Assembly (NCBI RefSeq): GCF_001571285.1
Contig: NZ_BCTM01000035.1
Span: 1-39,816 of the forward strand
Reading direction: 5' to 3'
DNA from: Kluyvera cryocrescens NBRC 102467
Lineage (GTDB): Bacteria; Pseudomonadota; Gammaproteobacteria; Enterobacterales; Enterobacteriaceae
Length of the DNA: 39,816 bases
The position numbers were made by a program, and so were the translations under genes. The notes below the pieces were generated by a model, which made no database searches, was not told the DNA's origin, and worked only from the letters and a program-made list of their open reading frames with translations. Positions 32,465 through 39,816 of the stretch are shown one piece after another. Within the stretch, counting starts at the first letter, position 1. Each line of letters starts with the position of its first letter.

Positions 32465-32765
32465 TACATTTCCTATTTTCCAGCAGTGAGGTGATTGCAT
32501 CGATACGTCGCAGCCTGTCGGCAATAAGTACGGATACATCGGATTTTTTGAGTCCCTGCGCTTTCACAGTCAGGGTAGTGATTTCTGCCCGCAGGGCTGC
32601 CCGTTCAATTAGCAATTCTCGGACGTTATCCGGCAGCTCCCTGAGCGACCAGGTGCCATTAATGGCACGCGTGATACGGTCACGGGAGGAGCGTAGCGGC
32701 GGCTTGCCGAGAGTTGAATAAGGATTCTGACGCAGCGCCTTACGGTGGACGGTTTGCATGCTCAT
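32457..32765 (-). CDS. Hypothetical 102-aa protein, first gene of the transfer operon
   Basis: A basic, helical protein (MSMQTVHRKALRQNPYS..SLRELPDNVRELLIERAALRAEI). The start is set by GGAG nine bases upstream; a longer frame has no ribosome site. First position in the operon, basic N-terminus and coiled C-terminal half suggest a small regulator or a structural accessory, but I recognise no family. Confidence 0.7.
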   Translation of the reverse strand: MSMQTVHRKALRQNPYSTLGKPPLRSSRDRITRAINGTWSLRELPDNVRELLIERAALRAEITTLTVKAQGLKKSDVSVLIADRLRRIDAITSLLENRKCNA

Positions 32766-33078
32766 GGCTGTTTCTCCTGGGTATGAGTAAGCCACCCGCG
32801 TGCGGTGCACAGTGGGAGACAGGGAAGGATTAAACGGGAGGCTTAACGATACAGAGGAGTGAGAGTGTTACCCATTACAGGCGCGGCACGTCATCTCTTT
32901 ACGCAGTCACAGAAAACACCTCCTTATCCTGACCGGGGAACGCCGCTGCTAGGTTATTAAAGAGCTAATGATTTGATTAATACAATAGCGCTTATAAGTT
33001 GGGTATTCAATAAAATTATAACTTATAGTATCGATTTAAGAATGATTCCAATTTTTAGGACTTTTTCAGCAGTGTAAA
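32766..33078. promoter_or_regulatory. Divergent promoter region, transfer operon versus sensor cassette
   Basis: A 313-base gene-free gap between the first transfer gene (minus strand) and the response-regulator gene (plus strand). Composition falls sharply from GC-rich to AT-rich at about 32,950. The AT-rich right part (TTGATTAATACAATAG and following) can supply promoters in both directions. As the only gap between the two units, it is the natural target if the response regulator controls transfer. No clear inverted operator stood out. Confidence 0.5.
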
Positions 33079-33993
33079 ATGTTGGAGATGTTTGAAAAAA
33101 TTGAAAAAAAATACTGGCAGGATAAAATCAAGAAAATCTCCAAATTCAGAGTAATAAAAATGCAAGATCTCGATGATGCAAAAGTGATAGAGGTACTGGC
33201 GAAGGTATTGACCAAAAAAGGTATTTCCAAGGTAAAGCACAATAGTTACATAAGTAAGGTGCTACAGATCACTACATCAGCGGGCTATAAGAAGTTGAAT
33301 GGTGCGACCAAGTGGGAGGTTCAGCAACTCATAAAAGTAGTCCAATCCGTTGGCATGGATATGATTGAGTTTTTCCGTATTTATTATGAGGATAATAAAG
33401 AAATTCAAGATGCGATCTGGAACGATGGCCGCAGTGAACACTCTTGTAAGGTATGCCTCTATCCTGAAGGTTCGGAAGTAAACACAGAATACTCAGCACT
33501 GAAAGTAGCTGACCAATGGAACATTTTTCCGACAAATGATTTAAAAGATGAACTGCTTTATGAATCAAAACGAAGCATAGAAAGTATTGTCATAAATCCA
33601 AAGGTAATTAGCAGCACTAAGTATCGAATTGCACTACTTGATGACGATGCTAATATCACCGAAAGCTTAAAAGAAATCCTTTCGAACGATTATTATCAAG
33701 TAGATACTTATGATAACTTGAAAAAACTTACTCAAGCTGTCGCAACAAATCCGTATGACGCATATGTTTTGGACTGGATCATCGGTGATGAAACAAGCTT
33801 TAAGTTGGTTAAAGCTATAAGGTCGTCAAAAAATAAAAATGCAATGATAATCGTTCTTACAGGTCAACTATCTGGTATAAAAGATGATGAAATTGTAAAG
33901 TCAATTCATGATTATGACATTGTGGGACCATACGAAAAGCCGATTAAATCAGGCATCATCAAATCTAACATTGAAAAATATTTCGCCAGATAG
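33079..33993 (+). CDS. Response regulator with N-terminal BetR-like domain
   Basis: A 304-residue protein in an order opposite to most regulators: output domain first, receiver last. Residues ~25-105 are helical, with SAGYKKLNGATKWEVQQLIKVV resembling the helix-turn-helix of the BetR family. A linker follows, then a receiver domain at ~183-304 with the acidic trio Asp188-190, phosphoacceptor Asp232 (VLDWI), Thr261 (LTGQ) and Lys287 (EKPI), so it is phosphorylation-competent. It is very AT-rich and has a weak ribosome site. The partner kinase is encoded three genes downstream. The DNA target is unknown; the divergent transfer operon is a candidate. Confidence 0.85.
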   Translation: MLEMFEKIEKKYWQDKIKKISKFRVIKMQDLDDAKVIEVLAKVLTKKGISKVKHNSYISKVLQITTSAGYKKLNGATKWEVQQLIKVVQSVGMDMIEFFRIYYEDNKEIQDAIWNDGRSEHSCKVCLYPEGSEVNTEYSALKVADQWNIFPTNDLKDELLYESKRSIESIVINPKVISSTKYRIALLDDDANITESLKEILSNDYYQVDTYDNLKKLTQAVATNPYDAYVLDWIIGDETSFKLVKAIRSSKNKNAMIIVLTGQLSGIKDDEIVKSIHDYDIVGPYEKPIKSGIIKSNIEKYFAR

Positions 33994-33996
33994 ATT

Positions 33997-34980
33997 ATGA
34001 GAAATTTACTTGAATATTCCGGTAGCTTGATAAGTAACGATAGTTTGATCGTAGCACCTTACGATTATCAGAAGCTAAGCTATGAAAATATTTTACCATT
34101 AAACAATGGTCTTATAAAAAACTGGAATATACAAAAATTCTCAAGTGATTACTCTGAAATAGAACACCTAAATGTGATCAATGGCATGGGAGTGACATTA
34201 GGTGATTCTATCGTCGGGATTTCTGTGCTGTCAGCAATCAAAAAAAAGAATCCCAAGATTAAAATTAAGCTTATTCGACCGGAGACTGCACCGTCATATG
34301 TTGAGGAACTGTATGAATTAGCATCCTCGGTTATAGATGAGCTTCATTACATGCCTTTTCATATTCAGAAATTGCCTTGTACTGCATTGAATATTGATGT
34401 GGGAAATCAGCTATATTCTCCAGATTTCCATATTATGGAAATGCATGATTATTTTATCCAAGGTCTTGGCGTGAAACTTGATGATGTTAACCATAATGAG
34501 CTATCTAATAAATGGTTAGGCAATATTGATCTCGGAGCGCCAGTTTTTGAAAACTACACACTTTTTGCACCTATTGCTAGCACAAAAATAAGAAGTATAC
34601 CGTCGAAGTTCTATTATGACATAGTTGATATGCTTTCTAGGCGCGAAGGAAAAACGGTACTAGGTTTCGTGGATGTGAATCATAAAAATTATATTAACAT
34701 ATCAAAGTATTCACCCCATACGAAAGATTTCATAGCGCTAATTAAGTATGCTAGCAACGTTTATACTTGTGACTCCTCTGCATTGCATATAGCCGCTGGA
34801 TTTGGTGTACCTACTGAATGCGTGTTTAATACAATACCGCCAGAATTAAGAACAAAGTATTACAGTAATTGTAAGTCGATTTATGTTGGGAATAAAAGAT
34901 TAGAAAAAATTCAGAGTAGTGAAGATTTCCAACTGGTTAAAATGGTGGAAAATAATTACAGGGAGTATCTTTATGGTTAA
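33997..34980 (+). CDS. Glycosyltransferase family 9-like protein
   Basis: A 327-residue cytosolic protein with the two-lobed layout of heptosyltransferase-like (GT9) enzymes. The N-lobe has NGMGVTLGDSIVGISVLSAI. The C-lobe has the nucleotide-sugar motif TCDSSALHIAAGFGVPT, which matches the DSG.MHLAAALGVPT box. No membrane segment is present. GT9 enzymes add heptose or related sugars to lipopolysaccharide core or to proteins. Acceptor and donor cannot be read from sequence. It starts three bases after the regulator gene and overlaps the next gene by eight bases, so it belongs to the same operon. Confidence 0.78.
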   Translation: MRNLLEYSGSLISNDSLIVAPYDYQKLSYENILPLNNGLIKNWNIQKFSSDYSEIEHLNVINGMGVTLGDSIVGISVLSAIKKKNPKIKIKLIRPETAPSYVEELYELASSVIDELHYMPFHIQKLPCTALNIDVGNQLYSPDFHIMEMHDYFIQGLGVKLDDVNHNELSNKWLGNIDLGAPVFENYTLFAPIASTKIRSIPSKFYYDIVDMLSRREGKTVLGFVDVNHKNYINISKYSPHTKDFIALIKYASNVYTCDSSALHIAAGFGVPTECVFNTIPPELRTKYYSNCKSIYVGNKRLEKIQSSEDFQLVKMVENNYREYLYG

Positions 34981-35461
34981 AATAATATCATTCTTATCCC
35001 TAATACTTTTGTCAATTAGTGCATATAGCAATATTGGGGATATAGTTATAGATGGTTCAATCGCTAATGCTAACAGTGATAAAGGTTATGTGATTACTGA
35101 AAAGCAGTTTGATTCGTTCCCACGGGATACCATCGTAACGACAACACCTTGGACGCCAACCGGTAAAAAAGTAAAATTCAAGGGCGTCGACCTAAGTTAT
35201 GTTTTAAAACTCGCTGGCGCTAATGGAGCAAAGCTAAAATTCCATGCTCTGAATGATTATGAAATCATTGTAGACATGAATGACGTTGAAAAATATAACA
35301 TTTTATTGGCTACAGAAATGGATGGAAAAAGGCTTCAAATAAGGGATTTTGGACCTTATTTTTTGGTATATCCTTTAGATGAACATTATATTGAGCTTAA
35401 AACGCCACACTATCTTGCACGGTTCATTTGGCAGATAGACAAAATTACGGTGCTCAAATGA
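34973..35461 (+). CDS. Secreted sulfite-oxidase-fold protein without Mo ligand
   Basis: A 162-residue exported protein. I chose the start MVKIISF because GGGAG precedes it and a signal peptide follows (to about AYS). The mature domain (KVKFKGVDLSYVLKLAGANG..FHALNDYEIIVDMNDV..LATEMDGKRLQIRDFGPYFLVYP) resembles the molybdopterin-binding oxidoreductase (SUOX) fold. It contains no cysteine at all, so the usual molybdenum ligand is missing. It is therefore more likely a periplasmic ligand-binding or signal partner of the kinase than an enzyme. Its stop overlaps the kinase start by four bases. Confidence 0.78.
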   Translation: MVKIISFLSLILLSISAYSNIGDIVIDGSIANANSDKGYVITEKQFDSFPRDTIVTTTPWTPTGKKVKFKGVDLSYVLKLAGANGAKLKFHALNDYEIIVDMNDVEKYNILLATEMDGKRLQIRDFGPYFLVYPLDEHYIELKTPHYLARFIWQIDKITVLK

Positions 35462-37176
35462 AAAAAAATTTCTTTATCATTTTGGTTGCTCTGCTTTTGT
35501 TGATAGCATTCACTGTGTCTAGTGTTGTTAAGTACACCAGTCTTTTATCGGAGAAAAATTTATACACCGTCGCTGGCACCCAAGAAAACTACGGTTTCTC
35601 AGTGGCAAAATTCATTATACAGTTGAATGAGCTTTACACGCTAATCAATAGCGATAATACTATTGACGATGTTAGGCTTAAATTCGATATCCTTTATTCT
35701 CGTTTGAATGTTATTTATGTAAAGAGTGAGGCGACTGCACCTCTATATAAACAGCAAGGCTATGAAGAAACAATTGATTCGATAAACAAAAAGCTTGAAG
35801 ACATAGACGGGCTGCTTTCGCATAATCACCCTGATTATAAAAAAATAAGTACAATCATAGCTGATATAAAACCGCTAACTAAAACCGTTACAAATCTTGC
35901 TGATATGGCTGAAATAGCACAAAGGAATGACGCTCTTAAAGATTTCAGGAGCAAACGTCAGCAGTTATGGACTCTGCTTTTTATTACAGGTGGGTTGATT
36001 TCCTTACTTCTTTTTGTCCTATTTATTTACATAAGTAAAATTAACCGATTGTTACTATCAGAACGGGCTGCTTTTGCCAGTAAAAATGCATTTTTAGGTA
36101 TGGTAGGCCATGAACTCAGAACATCTTTACAGGCAATAGTGTCTATCATTGATGTCGTAACCAATAATCTGAGTGGAGGGATTAAATCTGGTCAGATAGA
36201 ACGACTTGAAACTGCTGTTTCGAAAATGGAGCGCCAGTTAAATGATTTGGCTGAATTTGCAAAAATTGACAACGGATCTGTAGAGATAAAAAACACCTAT
36301 AATAGCTTGCAAGCAATTGTTACTAACGCTGTGCAGGATTGCATTGCTATTTATGAAAAAAAGGATGTCACAGTTAAAATAAAAAACAATAATGATGCAG
36401 TGATTTTTACAGATGCTCTACGCCTTAATCAAGTAATTGAAAACTTAACCAGTAACGCTATTAAGTACACTGAGCACGGGGAAGTTAATGTAGATTACTT
36501 TATAGAAAAAGGTAAGGTATTAAATATTGTCATTTCTGATACCGGAAAGGGAATCCCTAAAGACAAACTAAAGTTCATATTTAAACCATTTACACGAGTT
36601 GTAGATTCGAAATCCACTGTACCTGGATTTGGGATGGGACTTGCTATTGTTGCAGGGATAATCAGACTATTAAAAGGTACTATTCATATATCTAGTGAAG
36701 TAAATGTAGGTACAACTGTTACAGTGAGAATACCTATCAAGTTGGGAGATAGCAGCCTTGCAACAGCTGAGGTATCTGCTTCAGCTCCCGGAGATGTCTT
36801 CGGCGTTCTTAGCTTGCTTGTTATTGATGATAATGAAATGGCCTGTTCGTCTCTTTCCAGTCTGCTTACTAATGCTGGATACATTGTCGAGGCTACAACC
36901 TCGCCTGAACGAGCCCTGGAAAAGCTTCTGCGTAAACCTTATGACGTTGTCCTGAGTGATTTACAAATGCCAGGCATGACAGGTGATGAGCTGTATGCAA
37001 CTGTTAGTAGCAGTCAGAATCCTAATCGATCCACGCCTTTCATATTCATCAGCGCATACAGTGATGCACACTCTATCGGACAGGCTCCTTTGTTAACTAA
37101 ACCTGTCAGGTTAAAAGATATAAACCTTAAAATACATGAGGTTATGTCAAATCAAGGACGAGTCAAAAGTGAGTAG
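35458..37176 (+). CDS. Membrane hybrid sensor histidine kinase
   Basis: A 572-residue hybrid kinase from the ATG that overlaps the previous stop. Membrane helix 1 is residues ~4-24. A ~145-residue helical extracytoplasmic sensor follows, then membrane helix 2 (LFITGGLISLLLFVLFIYI). HisKA has His218 (VGHELRTSL). The ATPase domain has NLTSNAIKYTEHG, DTGKGIP and GFGMGLAI. A C-terminal receiver carries Asp501 (LSDLQMPGMTG) and a late KP (LTKPV). It has no histidine phosphotransfer domain, so transfer to the cassette's response regulator is direct or uses a host protein. The sensor may contact the secreted protein encoded just before. Confidence 0.92.
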   Translation: MKKNFFIILVALLLLIAFTVSSVVKYTSLLSEKNLYTVAGTQENYGFSVAKFIIQLNELYTLINSDNTIDDVRLKFDILYSRLNVIYVKSEATAPLYKQQGYEETIDSINKKLEDIDGLLSHNHPDYKKISTIIADIKPLTKTVTNLADMAEIAQRNDALKDFRSKRQQLWTLLFITGGLISLLLFVLFIYISKINRLLLSERAAFASKNAFLGMVGHELRTSLQAIVSIIDVVTNNLSGGIKSGQIERLETAVSKMERQLNDLAEFAKIDNGSVEIKNTYNSLQAIVTNAVQDCIAIYEKKDVTVKIKNNNDAVIFTDALRLNQVIENLTSNAIKYTEHGEVNVDYFIEKGKVLNIVISDTGKGIPKDKLKFIFKPFTRVVDSKSTVPGFGMGLAIVAGIIRLLKGTIHISSEVNVGTTVTVRIPIKLGDSSLATAEVSASAPGDVFGVLSLLVIDDNEMACSSLSSLLTNAGYIVEATTSPERALEKLLRKPYDVVLSDLQMPGMTGDELYATVSSSQNPNRSTPFIFISAYSDAHSIGQAPLLTKPVRLKDINLKIHEVMSNQGRVKSE

Positions 37177-37317
37177 GCATTGTCGTAATATTTGCGATTA
37201 TAGCTTTGGTGTTCTCGATCGTTGCGAATTTTGAAAATTTGAGTAGAATGCGAAGTTAAGCCGGTTAACCGGTGAGGGAAAGAGCTTGATATGCTTCTGG
37301 TATCGCTCTAAAAACAA
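37177..37317. other. Short gap between cassette and replicon remnant
   Basis: Non-coding. It contains the perfect palindrome CCGGTTAACCGG at 37261-37272 and marks the change from AT-rich cassette DNA to replicon DNA. No terminator is visible after the kinase gene. Confidence 0.4.
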
Positions 37318-37369
37318 AGCCCCGATAATCACTCTTCTGTTTGGCGACGCGAGTGTGATTAACGGGGCT
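37318..37369 (-). ncRNA. Copy-control antisense RNA hairpin of an IncI/B/L/M-type replicon
   Basis: AGCCCCGATAATCACTC (37318-37334) pairs with the complementary arm at 37351-37369 with small bulges. The loop contains TTTGGCGACG, the U-turn loop typical of Inc RNA in IncB, IncI and IncL/M plasmids. The loop segment TGGCGA (37342-37347) is complementary to TCGCCA at 37428-37433 just before repA. This is the long-range pseudoknot that activates repA and is blocked by the antisense RNA. Confidence 0.8.
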
Positions 37370-37402
37370 AGGCATAAAACCTATGTAGGATTATACCCTA
37401 TC

Positions 37403-37456
37403 ATGCGCACATTTCAACCCTACAGACTCGCCATAAGGGCGGGGTCTGGTGACTGA
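37403..37456 (+). CDS. Leader peptide (RepY/RepB-like) of the repA remnant
   Basis: A 17-codon frame, MRTFQPYRLAIRAGSGD, whose stop overlaps the repA GTG start by eight bases. In IncI/B/L/M replicons translation of such a leader unfolds the mRNA so the pseudoknot can form and repA can be translated. Its codons span the pseudoknot partner TCGCCA. Identification is by position and overlap. Confidence 0.72.
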   Translation: MRTFQPYRLAIRAGSGD

Positions 37457-37997
37457 ACAAAAACGTTCAAGTAAAGCCCGGCCATCACCGGCTGGCGTAC
37501 CAAATCAAAATCCTTGTTATAACGTTGCTTCGCGTAAGCGTCGGCGGTTTTTATCGCGCTGGATTCGTGTACTTACCACTCCTGCAGGTCGTCTCAAAAT
37601 TCACCGCGAGTTACGCAGGCGTATCCGTAATTGCCGGTTTTGGGTAAATGATCCGAATAAGTACGGCCTTGAATCTCTCTGTGAACTGATGCTGGCCATA
37701 CTCGATGATCTGGATTTTCGTACCTGGCAAACCAGGCACAATCTGGCAATCCTCGCAGAACGGGCAGGGTTAATGACCAGCGGCAAGTTTATATCTCTTG
37801 CTAGCCGTGGATGTGACCGTCTCTACTGGTTAGATTTGATCATCACCGATAAAGCAAAATTTAACCCTTATGATGCGAAATGTGCCTGTAAGCAAATTGA
37901 AGTTACAGAGAGCTTTTTTGCTGCGCTGGGGATGCCGCTAAAGTTGGTTTATCGGGAGCGTGCGCGCCTGTTAAATGAAGACCCTAACGAAGTGATC
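37449..37997 (+). pseudogene. repA: repA 5' fragment (IncI/B/L/M-type), cut by IS
   Basis: The first 183 codons of a RepA initiator, starting at GTG inside the leader peptide. It has the basic block RKRRRFLSRWIRVLTTPAGRLKIHRELRRRIRN and ESLCELMLAILDDLDFRTWQTRHNLAILAERAGLM. RepA proteins of this family usually exceed 300 residues. Reading stops 12 codons into the IS2-group element. The downstream repA sequence resumes at 39333. The fragment is unlikely to support replication, so this second replicon is inactive, although its RNA control region may still cause incompatibility. Confidence 0.85.
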
Positions 37998-38029
37998 TTG
38001 ACCCTCCATCTCCGAACAGCTTTTGTATC

Positions 38030-38911
38030 TTAAGTTAACGATGTCCGCTGCCGCCGGTATTCCCTCGGGGAGTGATATCCCAGCGCGCTGTGCGGGTGGT
38101 TTTCATTGTAATGCGTGAACGCTACTGCAAGGTTTCGCAGTGCTGTTCTCACATCCGGTTTTGGCATGAACGCGATATAGTCTTCTTTCATCGTTTTCAC
38201 GAACCGTTCGGCCATGCCATTACTCTGCGGGCTGCTCACCGCTGTTGTGCAGGGCTCCAGATTCAGCTCTCTCGCGAACCTCCGCGTTTCATACGCGGTA
38301 TACGCTGAACCGTTATCCGTCAGCCACTGCACCGCTGTGTCGGGCAACCTGTCGCCGAAGCGCTTTTCCACCGACCTCAGCATCACATCCTGCACGGTCG
38401 AACTGTCATAGCCTCCCGTGCTTGCTGCCCAGTCTATGGCCTCACGGTCGCAGCAGTCCAGCGCGAACGTTACCCGCAGTTTTTCGCCGTTGTCGCAGCC
38501 GAACTCGAAGCCATCTGAACACCAGCGCATATCGCTTTCTGCCACCGCTATCTTGCCCTTATGTTCACGCTTCGGTCGCTCTGGTTTGTGATGCAACAAC
38601 AACAGGTTATGCTCGCTCATTATCCTGTAAAGCCGTTTGGCATTCACAGGTGGCTGTCCCTCTGTGCGACGTTGCTTGCGCAGGATGCCCCACACGCGTC
38701 GATAACCATAACTCGGCATATCGCTGATAATGTTGAGGATAGCCGACAGTATTTCTGCGTCTGCTTCTTCATTACGCCGGTTACAGCGCCTGTCCTGCCA
38801 GTCGGCAGAACGGTTAATCCGCAGTGACAGTTGCGCACGCGACACGCCCATGGTCCGGCTGACCATGGCTATTCCCCGTCCTTTGGCAACAAGGGCGCGT
38901 GCGCTATCCAT
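38030..38911 (-). CDS. IS2-group transposase OrfB (DDE domain)
   Basis: A 293-residue retroviral-type integrase: helix-turn-helix start ([28 protein letters not shown]), then DDE residues in [18 protein letters not shown] and the Glu in [10 protein letters not shown]. It is made as a fusion with OrfA by -1 frameshifting. The overlap with OrfA is 43 bases and contains CCAAAGG as a possible slip site. The stop lies 33 bases inside the left end. The gene is intact, so the element may be active. Confidence 0.94.
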   Translation of the reverse strand: MDSARALVAKGRGIAMVSRTMGVSRAQLSLRINRSADWQDRRCNRRNEEADAEILSAILNIISDMPSYGYRRVWGILRKQRRTEGQPPVNAKRLYRIMSEHNLLLLHHKPERPKREHKGKIAVAESDMRWCSDGFEFGCDNGEKLRVTFALDCCDREAIDWAASTGGYDSSTVQDVMLRSVEKRFGDRLPDTAVQWLTDNGSAYTAYETRRFARELNLEPCTTAVSSPQSNGMAERFVKTMKEDYIAFMPKPDVRTALRNLAVAFTHYNENHPHSALGYHSPREYRRQRTSLT

Positions 38912-39264
38912 TTTCGCGACTGACCGTACTCCACGGCTTCTTTCAGGATCTCAACTTCCATCGTTTTCTTGCCCAGAAGGCGCTGAAGCTCCCGGACCTG
39001 CTTCAGAGCAGCAGTAAGCTCAGAAGCAGGAACGACTTCCTCTCCAGCCGCAACGGCGGTGAGGCTGCCTTCCTGATATTGCTTCTTCCACTTAAACAGC
39101 AGGCTGGGCTGGATACCATGCAGGCGGGCGACATGGGAGACATTCATACCCGGCTCCATCGTCTGCTGGATAATGGCGATCTTCTCCTGAGGAGTTTTAC
39201 GTTTACGGACTTCTTGCCCTAACAGGATCCCGGTCATCTCAAAATTGGCGTTAGTGTTAGACAT
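38869..39264 (-). CDS. IS2-group OrfA (DNA-binding)
   Basis: A 131-residue protein with helix-turn-helix ([41 protein letters not shown]) and a leucine-zipper tail ([28 protein letters not shown]), both close to IS2 OrfA. It supplies end recognition for the frameshift transposase and represses transposition on its own. Confidence 0.93.
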   Translation of the reverse strand: MSNTNANFEMTGILLGQEVRKRKTPQEKIAIIQQTMEPGMNVSHVARLHGIQPSLLFKWKKQYQEGSLTAVAAGEEVVPASELTAALKQVRELQRLLGKKTMEVEILKEAVEYGQSRKWIAHAPLLPKDGE

Positions 39265-39332
39265 ATATTCAAGCCTATCTCTTATCTGGAGATACAGCTA
39301 CTGTCCGGTGTTTCAGGGGGCTACATCAGATC

Positions 39333-39406
39333 CGGTTTTCCTGTCGATTTAGCAATTGGTTTTGGACCAGGTTTAAGACCCATGATAGTTATCCTTTAGA
39401 GGTGTA
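39333..39406 (+). pseudogene. repA: repA continuation fragment between two IS elements
   Basis: In the frame of the upstream repA fragment, these 74 bases read without a stop for 24 codons (RFSCRFSNWFWTRFKTHDSY..) until IS1 begins. They are best explained as the next part of repA, split by the IS2-group insertion and then lost beyond IS1. The product homology needs alignment. Confidence 0.6.
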
Positions 39407-39461
39407 GGTGATGCTGCCAACTTACTGATTTAGTGTATGATGGTGTTTTTGAGGTGCTCCA

Positions 39462-39737
39462 GTGGCTTCTGTTTCTATCAGCTGTCCCTCCTGTTCAGCT
39501 ACTGACGGGGTGGTGCGTAACGGCAAAAGCACCGCCGGACATCAGCGCTATCTCTGCTCTCACTGCCGTAAAACATGGCAACTGCAGTTCACTTACACCG
39601 CTTCTCAACCCGGTACGCACCAGAAAATCATTGATATGGCCATGAATGGCGTTGGATGCCGGGCAACTGCCCGCATTATGGGCGTTGGCCTCAACACGAT
39701 TTTACGTCACTTAAAAAACTCAGGCCGCAGTCGGTAA
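39462..39737 (+). CDS. insA: InsA, IS1 DNA-binding protein
   Basis: The 91-residue InsA with zinc-finger cysteines ([19 protein letters not shown]) and helix-turn-helix ([23 protein letters not shown]). It binds the IS1 ends and represses transposition. A -1 frameshift near its end yields the InsAB' transposase. Confidence 0.96.
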
Positions 39738-39816
39738 CCTCGCGCATACAGCCGGGCAGTGACGTCATCGTCTGCGCGGAAATGGACGAACAGTGGGGAT
39801 ACGTCGGGGCTAAATC
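39656..39816 (+). CDS. insB: InsB, IS1 transposase part (partial)
   Basis: The first ~53 codons of InsB, beginning [20 protein letters not shown] and containing [17 protein letters not shown], which holds the first catalytic acid of the DDE triad. The window ends inside the gene. In the active transposase it is fused to InsA by frameshifting. Confidence 0.92.

Larger units (their letters stand above)
37998..39328 (-). mobile_element. IS2-group (IS3 family) insertion sequence
   Basis: A 1,331-bp element, the same length as IS2, with two overlapping genes on the minus strand. The ends are imperfect inverted repeats: ..CCCTCCATCTCCGAACAG from the left and ..GCCCCCTGAAACACCGGACAG from the right. 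GATC occurs immediately outside both ends (37994-37997 and 39329-39332), consistent with a short target duplication. Joining the flanks restores an open repA frame, which supports these boundaries. It is similar to but clearly not identical with IS2 by protein sequence. Confidence 0.88.
39407..39816 (+). mobile_element. IS1: IS1, truncated by the window end
   Basis: The left end GGTGATGCTGCCAACTTACT and the sequence up to the window edge match IS1 as I know it. About 410 of its 768 bp are inside the window. It carries insA and the beginning of insB. It interrupts the rest of repA, and whether a 9-bp target duplication exists cannot be seen here. Confidence 0.96.

Overview
The window is part of a plasmid from the Enterobacteriaceae (Klebsiella, Enterobacter or Escherichia type). 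The evidence is a P1-type parAB-parS system, an F ori-2-like origin, umuDC with a LexA box, a complete VirB-type conjugation system, an IS2-group element and an IS1 copy cut by the window end. There are no chromosomal housekeeping genes, rRNA or tRNA genes, and I see no antibiotic-resistance gene.

Bases 1-12,345 hold vagD/vagC (toxin-antitoxin), two uncharacterised genes, resD, repB with its origin, parA-parB-parS, umuC/umuD and a group II intron with reverse transcriptase. This gene set is the one known for the IncR plasmid backbone. The origin is readable in detail. It has two overlapping DnaA boxes, an AT-rich stretch, five iteron cores at an exact 22-bp period, and an inverted pair of the same core just before repB. 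Downstream of repB lie 15 full 36-bp repeats plus partial ones, carrying the iteron core in reverse orientation. The intron sits on the promoter side of umuDC and appears to separate its -10 from its -35.

Bases 12,380-32,765 form a self-transfer module. An ArdC-like antirestriction gene and a 143-aa unknown gene on the + strand each follow a copy of the same ~314-bp hairpin-containing leader. The rest is on the - strand: a secreted PLD-family nuclease (nuc), a MOBC-type relaxase (mobC), its coupling ATPase (mobB), a repeat-rich gene-free stretch that is the best oriT candidate, an H-NS-like gene, topoisomerase III, a TrbM/KikA-like gene, a Cag12-type lipoprotein, and virB11 back to virB1 with virB3 and virB4 fused and an Eex lipoprotein gene inside the operon. 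IncR plasmids are usually described as non-conjugative, so this looks like an IncR backbone joined to a complete MOBC/VirB transfer system.

Bases 33,079-37,176 hold a distinctly AT-rich, tightly coupled four-gene cassette, transcribed divergently from the transfer operon. It encodes a response regulator with an N-terminal helical (BetR-like) domain, a family 9 glycosyltransferase-like protein, a small secreted protein with a sulfite-oxidase-like fold but no cysteine, and a membrane hybrid histidine kinase. This is the best candidate for an undescribed system. It may sense an envelope signal and control transfer or cell-surface modification.

Bases 37,177-39,816 are the remains of a second replicon of the IncI/B/L/M type: a copy-control RNA hairpin, a leader peptide and repA. 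This repA is interrupted by a 1,331-bp IS2-group element flanked by GATC on both sides. After the insertion repA stays open for 24 more codons until IS1 cuts it. The plasmid therefore probably runs on the IncR-type origin.
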